64,000 nt of DNA from Rhizobium sp. NXC24 (GTDB lineage: Bacteria; Pseudomonadota; Alphaproteobacteria; Rhizobiales; Rhizobiaceae), in the NCBI RefSeq assembly GCF_002944315.1, contig NZ_CP024311.1:3850501-3914500 (forward strand). The letters are read 5' to 3'. Within the stretch, counting starts at the first letter, position 1. Each line of letters opens with the position of its first letter. The notes under the pieces were generated by a model. That model searched no databases, had not been told where the DNA came from, and saw only the letters and a program-made list of their open reading frames with translations. The position numbers were made by a program, and so were the translations under genes. Positions 52,850 to 62,983 of this stretch are shown here, piece after piece.

Positions 52850-55800
52850 GTCCCGCCACCCGCGACTTCGTCCAGTTCCGGAGCCGGCGTGCCCGTCGGA
52901 CGCCCGACGATCCGGGCACGCAGGCTTTCGAAAGCAAGATAGATCACCGGCGTCGTATAGAGCGTCAGAAGCTGCGACAGCACCAGGCCGCCGATGATGG
53001 TGATGCCGAGCGGGATGCGCAGCTCCGCTCCGGTACCTTGCGCCAACGCCAATGGCAGTGCGCCGAAGAGCGCCGCAAGCGTCGTCATCATGATCGGGCG
53101 GAAACGCAGGATCGAGGCTTTCAGGATCGCCTCGCGCGGCGCCAACCCCTCCTTGCGTTCGGCCTCCAGCGCGAAGTCGATCATCATGATCGCGTTCTTC
53201 TTCACGATACCCATCAGCAGCACGATGCCGATCAGTGCGATGATCGACAGGTCCTGTCCGAACAGCATCAATGCCAGCAGCGCACCGACGCCCGCCGACG
53301 GCAAAGTCGACAGGATCGTCACGGGATGCACGGCGCTCTCGTAAAGCAGGCCAAGGACAATATAGATCGTCACGACAGCCGCCAGGATCAGCCAGGGCTC
53401 GCCCGCAAGCGACGAGGCAAATTCCTCTGCATCGCCGGAATAATTGCGCTGGATCGAACTTGGCATGCCGATATCGCGCTCCGCCGCCTGAATCTCGGTG
53501 ACGGCCTCGCTGAGCGACGCGCCCTTGGCGAGATCGAAACTGAGCGTCACGGCCGGAAACTGTTCGTCATGGCTGATGACCAACGGTGCCGTCATGAACG
53601 ACGCCGTCGTAAAGGCGTTGAGCGGCACCTGTGTATCGCTGGCGCCGGCGACGTAGAGCTTGTCGAGAGATTTCGGATCGGACTGATATTGCGGTGCAGC
53701 CTCGAGGATGACGCGATACTGATTGACTTGCCCGTAGATCGTGGCGATCTGGCGCTGGCCGAAAGCGTCGTTCAGCGTGTCGCTGACGGCCTGCATCGAG
53801 ACGCCGAGTCGCGAAGCGGTTTCGCGGTCGACATTGACGAAGATGCGGCCGCCGCCCATCTCGACTTCCGAGGCGACGTCGATCAGCTTCGGGCTCTGCT
53901 GCAGCCGCTGCGCCAGTTTTTCCGCCCACTCCACCACCGTCGCCGTATCCGTGCCTGTCAGCGTATATTGATAGGGCGCACGGCTGACGCGCGTGCTGAT
54001 CGAGATGCCTCGCACGCTCTGGAACGTAACGTGGATGCCGGGCAGATCGGCCACTTCACCACGCATGCGGTCGATGATATCGGCCGCCGACGCCGCGCGC
54101 TGGCTCCTGGGCTTCAGTACCAGGCTGAGATTGCCGGTGTTGGGCGTCAGGTTGGTGGCGCTGGTGCCGACAACCGAGACGATACCGGTTACGTCAGGGT
54201 CTTTGCGTAACCGCTCGGCCACGATCTCCTGCGTCTGCTTCATCGCTTCGAAGGAGATGGTCGGCTCGGTTTCGACGACGGCGGTGATCAGGCCGGTATC
54301 CTGCGGCGGCAGGAAGCCTTTCGGAATGACGATGTAAAGGGCGATCGTAGCGGCAAGCGTTGCCACCGTGACCAGCAGCATGAATCCGCTGCGGTCCACC
54401 GCCCAGACGAGGCTGCGACGGTAGCCTTCGACCAGCCGTCCCATGCCGCGATCGGTGCCCGCCAGCAAACCGCCGCGATGCTCCTTCGGCTTGCGCAGGA
54501 TGCGGGAGCACATCATGGGCGTCAACGTCAGCGAAATCACCGCCGACACCACCACGGCGATGGTCAGCGTCAACGCGAACTCGCGGAACATACGCCCGAC
54601 GATGCCGGTCATGAACAGCAGCGGGATGAAGACGGCGATCAGCGAGAACGTCAGCGAGATGATGGTGAAGCCGATTTCGCCGGCGCCCTTCAGCGCCGCC
54701 TGCATCGGGCTCTCGCCCTCCTCGATATGGCGGGCGATGTTCTCGATCATCACGATGGCATCGTCGACGACGAAACCGGTGCCGATGGTGAGCGCCATCA
54801 GCGATAGATTATCGAGGCTGAAGCCGGCGAACCACATGACGCCGAAGGTCGCGATCAGCGACAGCGGCAAGGCCACGCCGGCGATGAAAGTCGCCGTCAC
54901 CGTCCGCAGGAACAGGAGAACGACGAGGATGACCAGGCCGATGCTGACGACGAGCGTCCATTGTACGTCATGGATCGAAGCACGGATCGTCTCGGTGCGG
55001 TCGTTGACGATGTCGAGCGAGATACCGGCCGGCAGCGCCTGCTTCAGCCGCGGGATCTGCTTCTGCACGCCCTCGACCGTCTGGATGACGTTGGCGCCCG
55101 GTTGGCGCATGATGTCGAGGATGACAGCCGGCTGACCCTGATACCAGGCGCCGACCCGGTTGTTCTCCAGCCCTTCGACGACGGTGGCGACATCCTTCAA
55201 CTGCACCGGCGCATTGTTGCGATAGGCGACGATCACGGACTTGTAGATGTCGGGATCGACGATCTGATCGTTGGCGGCGAGCGTGAAGCTCTGCTGCGTG
55301 CCGTCGAGCGCGCCCTTGGCGCCGGCAACGCTGGCATTGGTGATTGCGGTGCGCAGATCCTCCAGCGCCAGACCATAAGAGGCAAGCCGCGGCAGGTCGG
55401 CCTGGATGCGGATCGCCGGCTTGACGCCGCCCTGGATGTTGACATCGCCGACCCCTGAAACTTCGCTTAGTCGCTGTGCCATCATCGTATCGGCGAAATC
55501 GCTGAGTTCGCGGATCGAATAGCTGTTGGAGCGCAGCGCCAGCGTGACGATCGGCGTATCGGCGGGGTTCACCTTCGAATAGGTCGGCGGATAGGGCAAC
55601 GTGCGCGGCAATGTCGAACCGGCGGCATTGATCGCCGCCTGCACATCCTGGGCCGCGCCATCGATATCGCGGCCGAGATCGAACTGCAGGGTGATCTGGC
55701 TGATGCCGAAGGCACTCGAGGAGGTCATCGACGCCAACGACGGGATCTGCCCGAGCGGCCGCTCCAGCGGCGCGGTCACCAATGCCGCCATCGTATCGGG

Positions 55801-55965
55801 ATCGGCGCCCGGCAGTTGCGTCGTCACCTGGATCGTCGGAAAATCCACCTGCGGCAGCGGAGCGACCGGAAGGAAGAGAAAGCCGAGAATGCCGCCCAAC
55901 AGCACCGCGACCCCGAGAAGCGAGGTGGCGACAGGCCTGGAGATGAAGAGCGACGAGACGTTCAT
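52846..55965 (-). CDS. RND efflux transporter, MdtB-like
   Basis: 1039 residues. The start MNVSSLFISRPVATSLLGVA and the relay motif FVVDDAIVMIENIARHIEEG mark the MdtB branch. The second relay helix is GIVKKNAIMMIDFALEAERK. MdtB and MdtC together with the adaptor MdtA form one pump for bile salts, novobiocin or flavonoid-like compounds. The gene overlaps the adaptor stop and the MdtC-like start by four bases each (ATGA). Confidence 0.94.
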   Translation of the reverse strand: MNVSSLFISRPVATSLLGVAVLLGGILGFLFLPVAPLPQVDFPTIQVTTQLPGADPDTMAALVTAPLERPLGQIPSLASMTSSSAFGISQITLQFDLGRDIDGAAQDVQAAINAAGSTLPRTLPYPPTYSKVNPADTPIVTLALRSNSYSIRELSDFADTMMAQRLSEVSGVGDVNIQGGVKPAIRIQADLPRLASYGLALEDLRTAITNASVAGAKGALDGTQQSFTLAANDQIVDPDIYKSVIVAYRNNAPVQLKDVATVVEGLENNRVGAWYQGQPAVILDIMRQPGANVIQTVEGVQKQIPRLKQALPAGISLDIVNDRTETIRASIHDVQWTLVVSIGLVILVVLLFLRTVTATFIAGVALPLSLIATFGVMWFAGFSLDNLSLMALTIGTGFVVDDAIVMIENIARHIEEGESPMQAALKGAGEIGFTIISLTFSLIAVFIPLLFMTGIVGRMFREFALTLTIAVVVSAVISLTLTPMMCSRILRKPKEHRGGLLAGTDRGMGRLVEGYRRSLVWAVDRSGFMLLVTVATLAATIALYIVIPKGFLPPQDTGLITAVVETEPTISFEAMKQTQEIVAERLRKDPDVTGIVSVVGTSATNLTPNTGNLSLVLKPRSQRAASAADIIDRMRGEVADLPGIHVTFQSVRGISISTRVSRAPYQYTLTGTDTATVVEWAEKLAQRLQQSPKLIDVASEVEMGGGRIFVNVDRETASRLGVSMQAVSDTLNDAFGQRQIATIYGQVNQYRVILEAAPQYQSDPKSLDKLYVAGASDTQVPLNAFTTASFMTAPLVISHDEQFPAVTLSFDLAKGASLSEAVTEIQAAERDIGMPSSIQRNYSGDAEEFASSLAGEPWLILAAVVTIYIVLGLLYESAVHPVTILSTLPSAGVGALLALMLFGQDLSIIALIGIVLLMGIVKKNAIMMIDFALEAERKEGLAPREAILKASILRFRPIMMTTLAALFGALPLALAQGTGAELRIPLGITIIGGLVLSQLLTLYTTPVIYLAFESLRARIVGRPTGTPAPELDEVAGGGT

Positions 55966-57470
55966 TGCTGTTGAGTTGACGTAGCGGGTGGATTGGTGGA
56001 AGCGGCATCGCCCCCGCCGGTATTGGCGTTGGGATTGGCATCATTGCCGCCGGCACCATCCGCCTTCTGCCTGCGGTGACCACCATTGCCACCGCCCTGG
56101 CCATTATGCTGGCGATGCGGCCGCTGGCCATCACTGGCCGTATTGCCGTTGGTTTGGGTCTGATTGGTTTGGTTTGCGTTTTCGGCAACCGGCTGCCCAT
56201 CGACCGCGGGCGTCGTTGCAGGCGGTGCGCCCGCGCCGGCCCCTTCGGAAATCTGTACTTTCGAACCGTCCTGTAGGCGCGCAAAGCCCGTCGTCACCAC
56301 CTTGTCGCCCGGGGCTACGCCATCGGCGATGACGGCCTGTACATCGTCCTGCTGGCGCACCGTTACCGGCTTCATGGCAACCGTTTGATCCTGTCGGACG
56401 ATGTAGACAAAGGTGCCGTTCGGGCCACGCTGCACGGCAGCGGTCGGAATGACCGTCACGCCCTTCAGCGTCTCGACAAGCAGGCGGGCGTTGACGAAGG
56501 CGCCGGGCCAGAGCGCCAGCTTGTCGTTCGGAAAATTGGCCTTCAGCTTCACCGTACCCGTGGTGGGATCGACCTGGTTGTCGACCACCGCCAGCGTGCC
56601 GTTGTCGATCACCGTCTGACCGTTGCTTGCGATCGCCTGGACGGAAAGCGCACCCGCCGCGCTCGCCGCATTGACGCGGGCAAGCTGCTGCTGCGGAATG
56701 GAGAACAGGATGGAAATCGGCTTGATCTGCGACAGCGTCACTATGCCCGTCGCGTCCGACGAGCTGACGAGATTGCCGACATCGACATTGCGGATACCGG
56801 TGCGCCCGTCGATCGGCGCCTCGATCGTCGTATAGTCGAGCGTCGCCTGCGCGCTTTCGATGGCTGCCTGGTCGGACTGGATCGCCGCCGTATATTGCGC
56901 CACAAGCGATATCTGGGTATCGACCTGCTGCTGCGTGCCCGAAGCGCTCTGCACCATGCGCTGAAAACGATCGAGATCGCGTTTCGCGCCGGCCAGCAAT
57001 GCCTCGTCCTGCGCCTTCTTGCCAATGGCCTGGTCGAGCTGGGCCTTATAGACGGCATCGTCGATGCGGGCGATGACGTCGCCCTTCTTGATGTCCTGGC
57101 CTTCCTCGAAACCGATTTCGACAATCTTGCCGCTGACTTGGGCGCGAACCGTCACCGTGTTCAGCGCCTTTACCGAGCCGACACCGTCGATATAGACCGG
57201 GACGTCGGCGGATTTCGCATCCGCCGCCAGCACTGGAACCGGACCGGTGAATTGCGAAAGACTGCCACGCCGCCGTCCGCCGCCTTGGCCAAAACCCTGC
57301 CCCTGATTGCCACGGTGTTCGCCCTGGGCCTGCTCGCCGGGCGCGGCCGCGCTCTGATAGCCGAGCAGACGCTCGGCACTGCCAAGCCAGCGATCGCGTG
57401 TCACATAGGCGCCGTAGGCCACGGCGCCAATCACTGCTACCGACATCAGGACCCGAAATGTCCGAGCCAT
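55962..57470 (-). CDS. RND periplasmic adaptor, MdtA-like, with low-complexity tail
   Basis: 502 residues from ATG 57470, placed 8 bases after AAGGAAGG; GTG 57488 is a less likely start. A membrane anchor (about 6-22), a Gly/Gln-rich linker, the lipoyl halves (VRAQVSGKIVEIGFEEGQDI and IEAPIDGRTGIRNVDVGNLV), the hairpin and a beta-barrel domain end at about 410. About 90 further residues are rich in Asn, Gln, Gly, His and Pro (QTNGNTASDGQRPHRQHNGQ and similar) and look disordered. MdtA of E. coli has a much shorter C-terminus. First gene of the operon. Confidence 0.9.
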   Translation of the reverse strand: MARTFRVLMSVAVIGAVAYGAYVTRDRWLGSAERLLGYQSAAAPGEQAQGEHRGNQGQGFGQGGGRRRGSLSQFTGPVPVLAADAKSADVPVYIDGVGSVKALNTVTVRAQVSGKIVEIGFEEGQDIKKGDVIARIDDAVYKAQLDQAIGKKAQDEALLAGAKRDLDRFQRMVQSASGTQQQVDTQISLVAQYTAAIQSDQAAIESAQATLDYTTIEAPIDGRTGIRNVDVGNLVSSSDATGIVTLSQIKPISILFSIPQQQLARVNAASAAGALSVQAIASNGQTVIDNGTLAVVDNQVDPTTGTVKLKANFPNDKLALWPGAFVNARLLVETLKGVTVIPTAAVQRGPNGTFVYIVRQDQTVAMKPVTVRQQDDVQAVIADGVAPGDKVVTTGFARLQDGSKVQISEGAGAGAPPATTPAVDGQPVAENANQTNQTQTNGNTASDGQRPHRQHNGQGGGNGGHRRQKADGAGGNDANPNANTGGGDAASTNPPATSTQQQ

Positions 57471-57646
57471 CAACATACCTTCCTTCACAGCTCCGGCTTC
57501 AATGATCTACCGGTGCGATATAGGCGCGACTTTAGCTTGCAGCTTGTCGCTTAGGAATTTGGTAGGGCCATTAAATTTTGTCCATTTTTGTGTGGCTTAG
57601 CGCAACAAACTGTTACATTGGACGAAAACCAGGGTTGTGGTTGCAA

Positions 57647-57895
57647 ATGAGCAAAGGCACACCATGTCCTCGCTGTCTTACAAACTCTGAGCGACGCTTA
57701 TGGTTCGGGCAGCCGCTGGACGAGATCATTCCCGCCGTCGTCGGCATACTGGAAAATGGCTCCTGCCAAGCCGCGCAGCCATCGATTATCCAACGAATGC
57801 GGGCTGAAAATCAGGCAACAGGGGCCGCGAGGGCAGGCATCACAGCCTTTTCAGCAGATCCAACAACCCGCCATCGCAACCACGGCGGCCGATGA
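57647..57895 (+). CDS. Possible small Cys-containing protein
   Basis: 82 residues from ATG 57647, beginning MSKGTPCPRCLTNSERRLWF with a CPRC knuckle. No good ribosome site is seen, and the last 56 bases overlap the 3' end of the convergent amidase gene. It may be real, a relic, or chance. The rest of the gap between the RND operon and the amidase (57471-57840) shows nothing beyond the likely RND promoter at its left end. Confidence 0.3.
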   Translation: MSKGTPCPRCLTNSERRLWFGQPLDEIIPAVVGILENGSCQAAQPSIIQRMRAENQATGAARAGITAFSADPTTRHRNHGGR

Positions 57896-59003
57896 CCGAC
57901 AGCCCTACCGGTCCGCCGTCCATCTTCCCGGCCGGCATGGAAATCTGCGGCAGGCTGGCATGGCCGGCGATGGAGAGGAGGCCTATGGCCTGCTGCCGGT
58001 AGGCGTCGAATATCTCTTGCGATGAATCCCTGCGCGGCGCAGGACCCGGGCCCGTGGGGATGATCATCACCAAACCGCCGGCAAGTGCCGCGTCCATTGC
58101 AGTAGCAATTTCGTGGCGCACCGCATCGACCTTGGCAAAGGTCTCGTCGCTGACGGATCGCGCCACGGCGAAACGCGAGGCGATGTCAGGCCCGAGGTCG
58201 ACATCATGCGCCTCGATCCAGCCGCCCAGCGCTTTCCATGCATCATAGCCCTGCCAGAAGCGAAAGGCTTCTGACCTTTCTTCCGGCCCGACGATCGGCA
58301 ACGGATCGGTAACGGTTTTGTCGAACAACGCCGCGATCTTTTCCGTCATCGGCCGCAGCAATGCGGCAAGTCCCGGATCGACGCCCGTCCAGATATCCGA
58401 AGGCAGCCAGGCCGTCGAAAAATTCGCCTCGCCGGCAAGACCAAGGGCGCGACCGACGCGAACCAGCGTTTCGACATCGCGGGCAAACCAGCCAAGCGTA
58501 TCGAAACCGGGGCTGAGCGGCACCACGCCGCCCATGTCGATCGCCCCATGACTGGGCCGCATGCCGAAAATACCGTTGAAGGAGGCCGGCAGCCGTACCG
58601 AGCCGCCGGTATCCGTCCCCAGCGCGAATTCCACCAGGCCGGCGGCGACCGCCGCAGCCGAGCCGGAAGAGGAACCACCCGGCACACGGTCGGGCGCCGC
58701 GCTGTTCAGCGGCGTGCCGTAATGCGCGTTGGTGCCCATCAGACTATAGGCAAATTCATCCATATGCGTCTTGCCGGCGAGCACTGCCCCCTCTGCCAGC
58801 AGTCGGGCGACGATAGGCGCATGCGCTACCGCCGGGCCATGGGCGCGCCGCCAGATCGGATTGCCGTTGCCGGTGATCCGCCCTTCGACATCGATATTGT
58901 CCTTGGCAGCAAAGGTCAGCCCCGCCACCGAGCCGCTATCCGTGGCACGGACGGGTTGTGCGAAGAGCTCGATGAAGGCATTGGCGGTATCGATCAGAGG
59001 CAT
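57840..59003 (-). CDS. Amidase signature enzyme
   Basis: 387 residues. The Ser-cisSer-Lys triad is visible: Lys34 (TFAAKDNIDV), Ser111 in GGSSSGSAAAVAAG and the nucleophile Ser135 in GTDTGGSVRLPA, spaced 24 residues apart as in the family. Short for the group (usually 450 or more), with a short C-terminal domain, similar to indoleacetamide- or small-amide hydrolases. It hydrolyses a carboxamide to acid and ammonia. It is monocistronic, so the substrate cannot be inferred. Confidence 0.9.
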   Translation of the reverse strand: MPLIDTANAFIELFAQPVRATDSGSVAGLTFAAKDNIDVEGRITGNGNPIWRRAHGPAVAHAPIVARLLAEGAVLAGKTHMDEFAYSLMGTNAHYGTPLNSAAPDRVPGGSSSGSAAAVAAGLVEFALGTDTGGSVRLPASFNGIFGMRPSHGAIDMGGVVPLSPGFDTLGWFARDVETLVRVGRALGLAGEANFSTAWLPSDIWTGVDPGLAALLRPMTEKIAALFDKTVTDPLPIVGPEERSEAFRFWQGYDAWKALGGWIEAHDVDLGPDIASRFAVARSVSDETFAKVDAVRHEIATAMDAALAGGLVMIIPTGPGPAPRRDSSQEIFDAYRQQAIGLLSIAGHASLPQISMPAGKMDGGPVGLSVIGRRGCDGGLLDLLKRL

Positions 59004-59103
59004 GGGTGCATGTCCGTGAAGGCGGGAATATCAGGCTAGCCCCATTCCGTCCTACTAACAATGACGGCACCACCTTCCGATGAGCAATCTAGCGCTCACC
59101 GCA

Positions 59104-60210
59104 TCAAAGGACACCCCAGCCGCGATAACGCCCGCGTCCGGTCATCTCGCGCACACCGAGTTCCGTCACCAGATTGAGGGCGCCACGGGAAGTGACGCCG
59201 ACATGGCGGGCAACCATGCTGGCGGAGACGATGGGCCGGGAAAGCACGATCTCGATGACGCCGCGCAAACTGCTGTTCGACCGCCGATCCTTGAGCCGCT
59301 GTTCCATCTGTATCTTGGCGAGCGACAGGCGATCGAGCTCCTTCAGCCCCGCTTCGGCCGATAGTGCCATGGCTTCGAGAAAAGCGGTCAATCGCATGGT
59401 GCCATCCGGCGAGCGGCGGCGCTCCCGCCGTACGGACTTCAGCCCGGTATTGAGGCAGAAGAGGTGCGACGTGACTTTGCCGCGACTGCGAAGATAGGCG
59501 CTGACGAGCAGGCTGCCGAGCCAATGCTGCCGCCGCAGCGGCTCGATCCGCTCCCATGCATCGAACAGCACGGCACCACCCAAAGCCGGCGGCAGGAGAT
59601 CGGCCTGGTGGATGACGGCGCGCCAGGTCTCCAGCCGCTCGTTCTCGTCCCAATCGTCGTCACGAATCAGGCCGAGCGGATCGTCTGCCATCACCATCCT
59701 GGCTTCGGGAATCTTTCCATCCAGCACCTGGCCGGAGCGGGCGATGACGGCATCGATCTCGGCAAAGTCCATGCCGAAATCATCATCATCGTCATCCTCC
59801 TCCTCTTCCATTTCGGCCGTCTCGATAGAGATGGGGCGCGGAGTGGCCGTTTCCTCGGCGTCGCCGACGTCGCCGCGCAGGGCGGCAATGCCGGCCATCC
59901 CCAGCCCCCAGTCCGGCTCGGCGCTCCACAGCCGTCGCCGGGCGCGCAGCACGGCATGCGCAATGACCAGCTCATGCGTCGGCGCGCGAGCGTCGACATG
60001 TGCATCATGCAGTACCAGATCCTCGACATGCACCAGTTCGCCGCCGACCCAGAGCGCGCCAACGGCATCGAAAAAATGCCCGCGCTCACGAAAACCGTTG
60101 CCGACAGCATGCCGCAACGCTCGCTCATCCAGCCGCGCCAGCATATCCTCTGCCCTGGTCATCGCGGGCAGAAGTGTCGTCAGCGGCAAGTTCGCAAGAT
60201 CATATCGCAT
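59104..60210 (-). CDS. RHE_PE00001-type protein (DUF1612 / HTH)
   Basis: 368 residues. An N-terminal region (AEDMLARLDERALRHAVGNGFRERGHFF) is followed by an acidic run at about 134-146, the DUF1612 segment (LLPPALGGAVLFDAWERIEPLRRQHWLG) and a C-terminal winged helix of the HTH_13 kind (VSASMVARHVGVTSRGALNLVTELGVREMTGRGRY). Proteins of this kind are named after a gene on an R. etli plasmid and occur on rhizobial plasmids and chromids. A DNA-binding role is likely; its process is unknown. Confidence 0.8.
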   Translation of the reverse strand: MRYDLANLPLTTLLPAMTRAEDMLARLDERALRHAVGNGFRERGHFFDAVGALWVGGELVHVEDLVLHDAHVDARAPTHELVIAHAVLRARRRLWSAEPDWGLGMAGIAALRGDVGDAEETATPRPISIETAEMEEEEDDDDDDFGMDFAEIDAVIARSGQVLDGKIPEARMVMADDPLGLIRDDDWDENERLETWRAVIHQADLLPPALGGAVLFDAWERIEPLRRQHWLGSLLVSAYLRSRGKVTSHLFCLNTGLKSVRRERRRSPDGTMRLTAFLEAMALSAEAGLKELDRLSLAKIQMEQRLKDRRSNSSLRGVIEIVLSRPIVSASMVARHVGVTSRGALNLVTELGVREMTGRGRYRGWGVL

Positions 60211-60314
60211 TGGAATCCCATGATTGATTTGATCTAACGGAAGTTAACACCCCTAACGGCATCGGGATAGAAAGCAGCCTCTTTCAACTGTGGACGGTAC
60301 TTCCTATTTTCCTC

Positions 60315-60345
60315 TTGACCTTCCAGTAACAGGAAGGTTCATAAA
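60315..60345 (+). promoter_or_regulatory. MerR-type (HmrR/CueR) operator-promoter of copA
   Basis: TTGACC (60315-60320) and CATAAA (60340-60345) are 19 bases apart, the long spacer of MerR-family promoters. Inside lies a perfect inverted repeat ACCTTCC-N7-GGAAGGT (60318-60338), the CueR/HmrR copper operator. The regulator gene lies at 62984. Confidence 0.85.
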
Positions 60346-60381
60346 CCTAGCCACGCTCGCTTCCAAGCGCTGGAGTTTCCG

Positions 60382-62892
60382 ATGGCATTCCACGACGAAC
60401 ATGACCACCACCATCATCATCACGATGCGCCACAGGATGCGGTGATCCGCGATCCCGTCTGCGGCATGACCGTCGATCCCAAGGCGGGCAAACCATCGCT
60501 GGACTATCGTGGCCATACATTCCACTTTTGCAGCGAAGGTTGCCGCGACAAATTCGAAGCAACGCCCGAAAATTACCTGACGGCCAAAGACCCGGTTTGC
60601 GGCATGGATGTCGACCGCGCCACCGCGCGACATTTCCTGAAGCATGAGGGCGAGAAATTCTATTTTTGCTCCGCAGACTGCAAAGCAAAATTCGAAGCCG
60701 AGCCGGCGGCCTATCTTGGTGACGAAAAGCCAACACCGAGGCCGATGCCGAAGGGCACGCTCTATACGTGCCCAATGCACCCCGAGGTGATCAGCGATCA
60801 TCCCGGCGATTGCCCGATATGCGGCATGGCCCTCGAACCGATGGGGGTGCCAGCCGCCGATAAAGGCCCGAACCCGGAGCTTGTCGATTTCACACGACGC
60901 CTCTGGATGAGCGCTGCCCTGTCGCTGCCGCTGTTGATCCTCACTATGGGGCCGATGTTCGGCCTCCCTCTGCGCGACCAAATCGGCGAGCCCACCGCCA
61001 CCTGGATCGAGCTGGCGCTCGCGACCCCGGTCGTGCTCTGGGCCGCTCTCCCCTTCTTCCGCCGGGCGTGGAATTCAGTTCGCAACCGCAGCCCCAACAT
61101 GTGGACCCTGATCGGCCTCGGCGTCGGCACGGCCTATCTCTACAGCCTCGTGGCGACGCTTGTGCCCGGCATTTTCCCTATGAGCTTTCGCGGCCATGGC
61201 GAGGCTGTGCCCGTTTATTTCGAAGCCGCTGCGGTCATCGTCGCCCTGATATTTGTCGGCCAGGTGCTGGAGCTGAAGGCGCGCGAGCGCACCGGCTCGG
61301 CGATCCACGCGCTGCTCGACCTCGCGCCCAAGACCGCCCGCCGCATCGGCGCCGACGGCAGCGAGACCGACGTTCCTGTCGATCATATCCAGGCCGGCGA
61401 CCGACTGCGCATTCGGCCCGGCGAGCGCGTGCCGGTGGACGGCTCCGTTGCCGAGGGACAGTCGACCATCGACGAATCGATGATCACGGGCGAGCCGCTC
61501 CCGGTCGAAAAGACCGTGGGCGATGCGCTGACCGGCGGCACGATCAACAAGAACGGCACGCTGATCATGATCGCCGAAAAGGTCGGCGTGGAAACGACAC
61601 TATCGCGCATCGTCGAGTTGGTCGCCAAGGCGCAGCGGTCCCGCGCGCCGATCCAGACGATGGTGGATCGTGTTTCGGCCGTCTTCGTGCCCGCCGTCGT
61701 GGTTGCAGCCATCATCGCCTTTGCGGTCTGGGCCTTTGTCGGACCGGAGCCGAGGCTGGCGCATGCACTGCTCGCCGCCGTCGCCGTCCTGATCATCGCC
61801 TGCCCCTGCGCATTGGGGCTTGCGACGCCGATGTCGATCATGATCGCCACCGGCCGAGGCGCGCAGGAGGGCGTACTGGTGCGCGACGCCGAGGCGCTGG
61901 AGCGCTTCGCCAAGGTCGACACGCTGATCGTCGACAAGACCGGCACATTGACCGAGGGCAGGCCGAACCTGACCGATGTCGTCCCCGCCGCCGGCGTCGA
62001 CGAAGCGCGCCTGCTGTCGCTCGCAGCCAGCCTGGAACGCGGCTCCGAACATCCACTGGCCGAAGCGATCGTAACCGGCGCGCAGGAGCGCGGCGCGCGC
62101 CTTTTCGACATATCCGGCTTCGCGGCAAAGACCGGCAAGGGCGTCGAGGGCCGCGCCGGCGATATGGCGATCGCCCTCGGCAATGTCGCGATGATGACCG
62201 ATCTCGGCGTTGCGACCGACGAGCTGCAGGCTGAAACCGAACGTCTGCGCGGTGAAGGCAAGACCGTGATGTTCGTCGCCCTCGATGGCCGGTTGGCCGG
62301 CATCGTCGCCGTTGCCGACCGGATCAAGCCGACGACAGCGGCCGCCATCAAGGCGCTGCACGATAGCGGGCTGAAGATCATCATGGCAACGGGCGACAAC
62401 GCTCAGACCGCCAAGGCCGTCGCTGCGCGTCTCGGCATCGACGAAATCCGCGCCGATATGTTGCCCGAAGGCAAGAAGGCGCTGATCGACGAGTTGCGGG
62501 CCAAGGGCAATGTGGTTGCCATGGCCGGTGACGGCGTTAACGACGCGCCGGCGCTGGCCGCAGCCGATGTCGGCATCGCCATGGGCACCGGCGCCGATGT
62601 CGCGATGGAAAGTGCCGGCATCACCCTGGTGAAGGGCGATCTCAATGGCATCGTCAGGGCACGGCACCTTTCGGAAGCCACGATCCGCAACATCAAACAA
62701 AACCTGGCCTTCGCCTTCGGCTATAATGCTCTCGGCGTGCCGCTTGCCGCGGGCGTGCTTTACCCGGTCTTCGGCCTGCTTCTATCGCCGATGATCGCGG
62801 CGGCGGCCATGAGCCTGTCCTCGGTCTCGGTCATCGCCAACGCGCTGCGGCTGAGACTAGAGCATCCCGCTTTCAGGCGGAACCGCCTGTAA
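60382..62892 (+). CDS. copA: Copper-translocating P-type ATPase with YHS domains
   Basis: 836 residues. A His-rich start (six His at 9-14) is followed by two YHS metal-binding domains (about 22-65 and 70-110, each with DPVCGM), then a heavy-metal-binding YTCPMHPEV / CPICGMAL segment (about 128-152). The ATPase core has CPC at 474-476 in the transport helix, Asp518 in DKTGTLTEG (phosphorylation) and [10 protein letters not shown] at 716. It exports Cu(I) from the cytoplasm. The usual N-terminal HMA domain is replaced by YHS domains. The last 11 residues and the stop come from a repeat element. Confidence 0.95.
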   Translation: MAFHDEHDHHHHHHDAPQDAVIRDPVCGMTVDPKAGKPSLDYRGHTFHFCSEGCRDKFEATPENYLTAKDPVCGMDVDRATARHFLKHEGEKFYFCSADCKAKFEAEPAAYLGDEKPTPRPMPKGTLYTCPMHPEVISDHPGDCPICGMALEPMGVPAADKGPNPELVDFTRRLWMSAALSLPLLILTMGPMFGLPLRDQIGEPTATWIELALATPVVLWAALPFFRRAWNSVRNRSPNMWTLIGLGVGTAYLYSLVATLVPGIFPMSFRGHGEAVPVYFEAAAVIVALIFVGQVLELKARERTGSAIHALLDLAPKTARRIGADGSETDVPVDHIQAGDRLRIRPGERVPVDGSVAEGQSTIDESMITGEPLPVEKTVGDALTGGTINKNGTLIMIAEKVGVETTLSRIVELVAKAQRSRAPIQTMVDRVSAVFVPAVVVAAIIAFAVWAFVGPEPRLAHALLAAVAVLIIACPCALGLATPMSIMIATGRGAQEGVLVRDAEALERFAKVDTLIVDKTGTLTEGRPNLTDVVPAAGVDEARLLSLAASLERGSEHPLAEAIVTGAQERGARLFDISGFAAKTGKGVEGRAGDMAIALGNVAMMTDLGVATDELQAETERLRGEGKTVMFVALDGRLAGIVAVADRIKPTTAAAIKALHDSGLKIIMATGDNAQTAKAVAARLGIDEIRADMLPEGKKALIDELRAKGNVVAMAGDGVNDAPALAAADVGIAMGTGADVAMESAGITLVKGDLNGIVRARHLSEATIRNIKQNLAFAFGYNALGVPLAAGVLYPVFGLLLSPMIAAAAMSLSSVSVIANALRLRLEHPAFRRNRL

Positions 62893-62910
62893 GCGGATAA
62901 GATGCTCTAG
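62857..62910. repeat. CTAG-type palindrome overlapping the copA 3' end
   Basis: Palindrome from CTAGAGCATCCCGCTTTC to AAGCGGATAAGATGCTCTAG, same family as 21563-21610. It overlaps the coding end of copA: the last codons encode [11 protein letters not shown] and the TAA (62890-62892) lies in the element. Confidence 0.8.
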
Positions 62911-62920
62911 ATTCAAAAGA

Positions 62921-62963
62921 CTAGAGCGACCTTTGTGCGTTCAAACGAACGCACAGCGCTCTA
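62921..62963. repeat. Second intergenic palindrome after copA
   Basis: CTAGAGCG ... CGCTCTA ends with inner perfect arms TGTGCGTTC (62934-62942) and GAACGCACA (62947-62955). It starts ten bases after the previous element, a mosaic of two elements in tandem between copA and the regulator. Confidence 0.75.
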
Positions 62964-62983
62964 CCGAAATAAGGAGGGTTCAC

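Noticed and set aside
61383..62700. Minus-strand frames under copA
   Set aside because: Shadows of the P-type ATPase, whose CPC, DKTGT and GDGVND motifs fix the coding strand.
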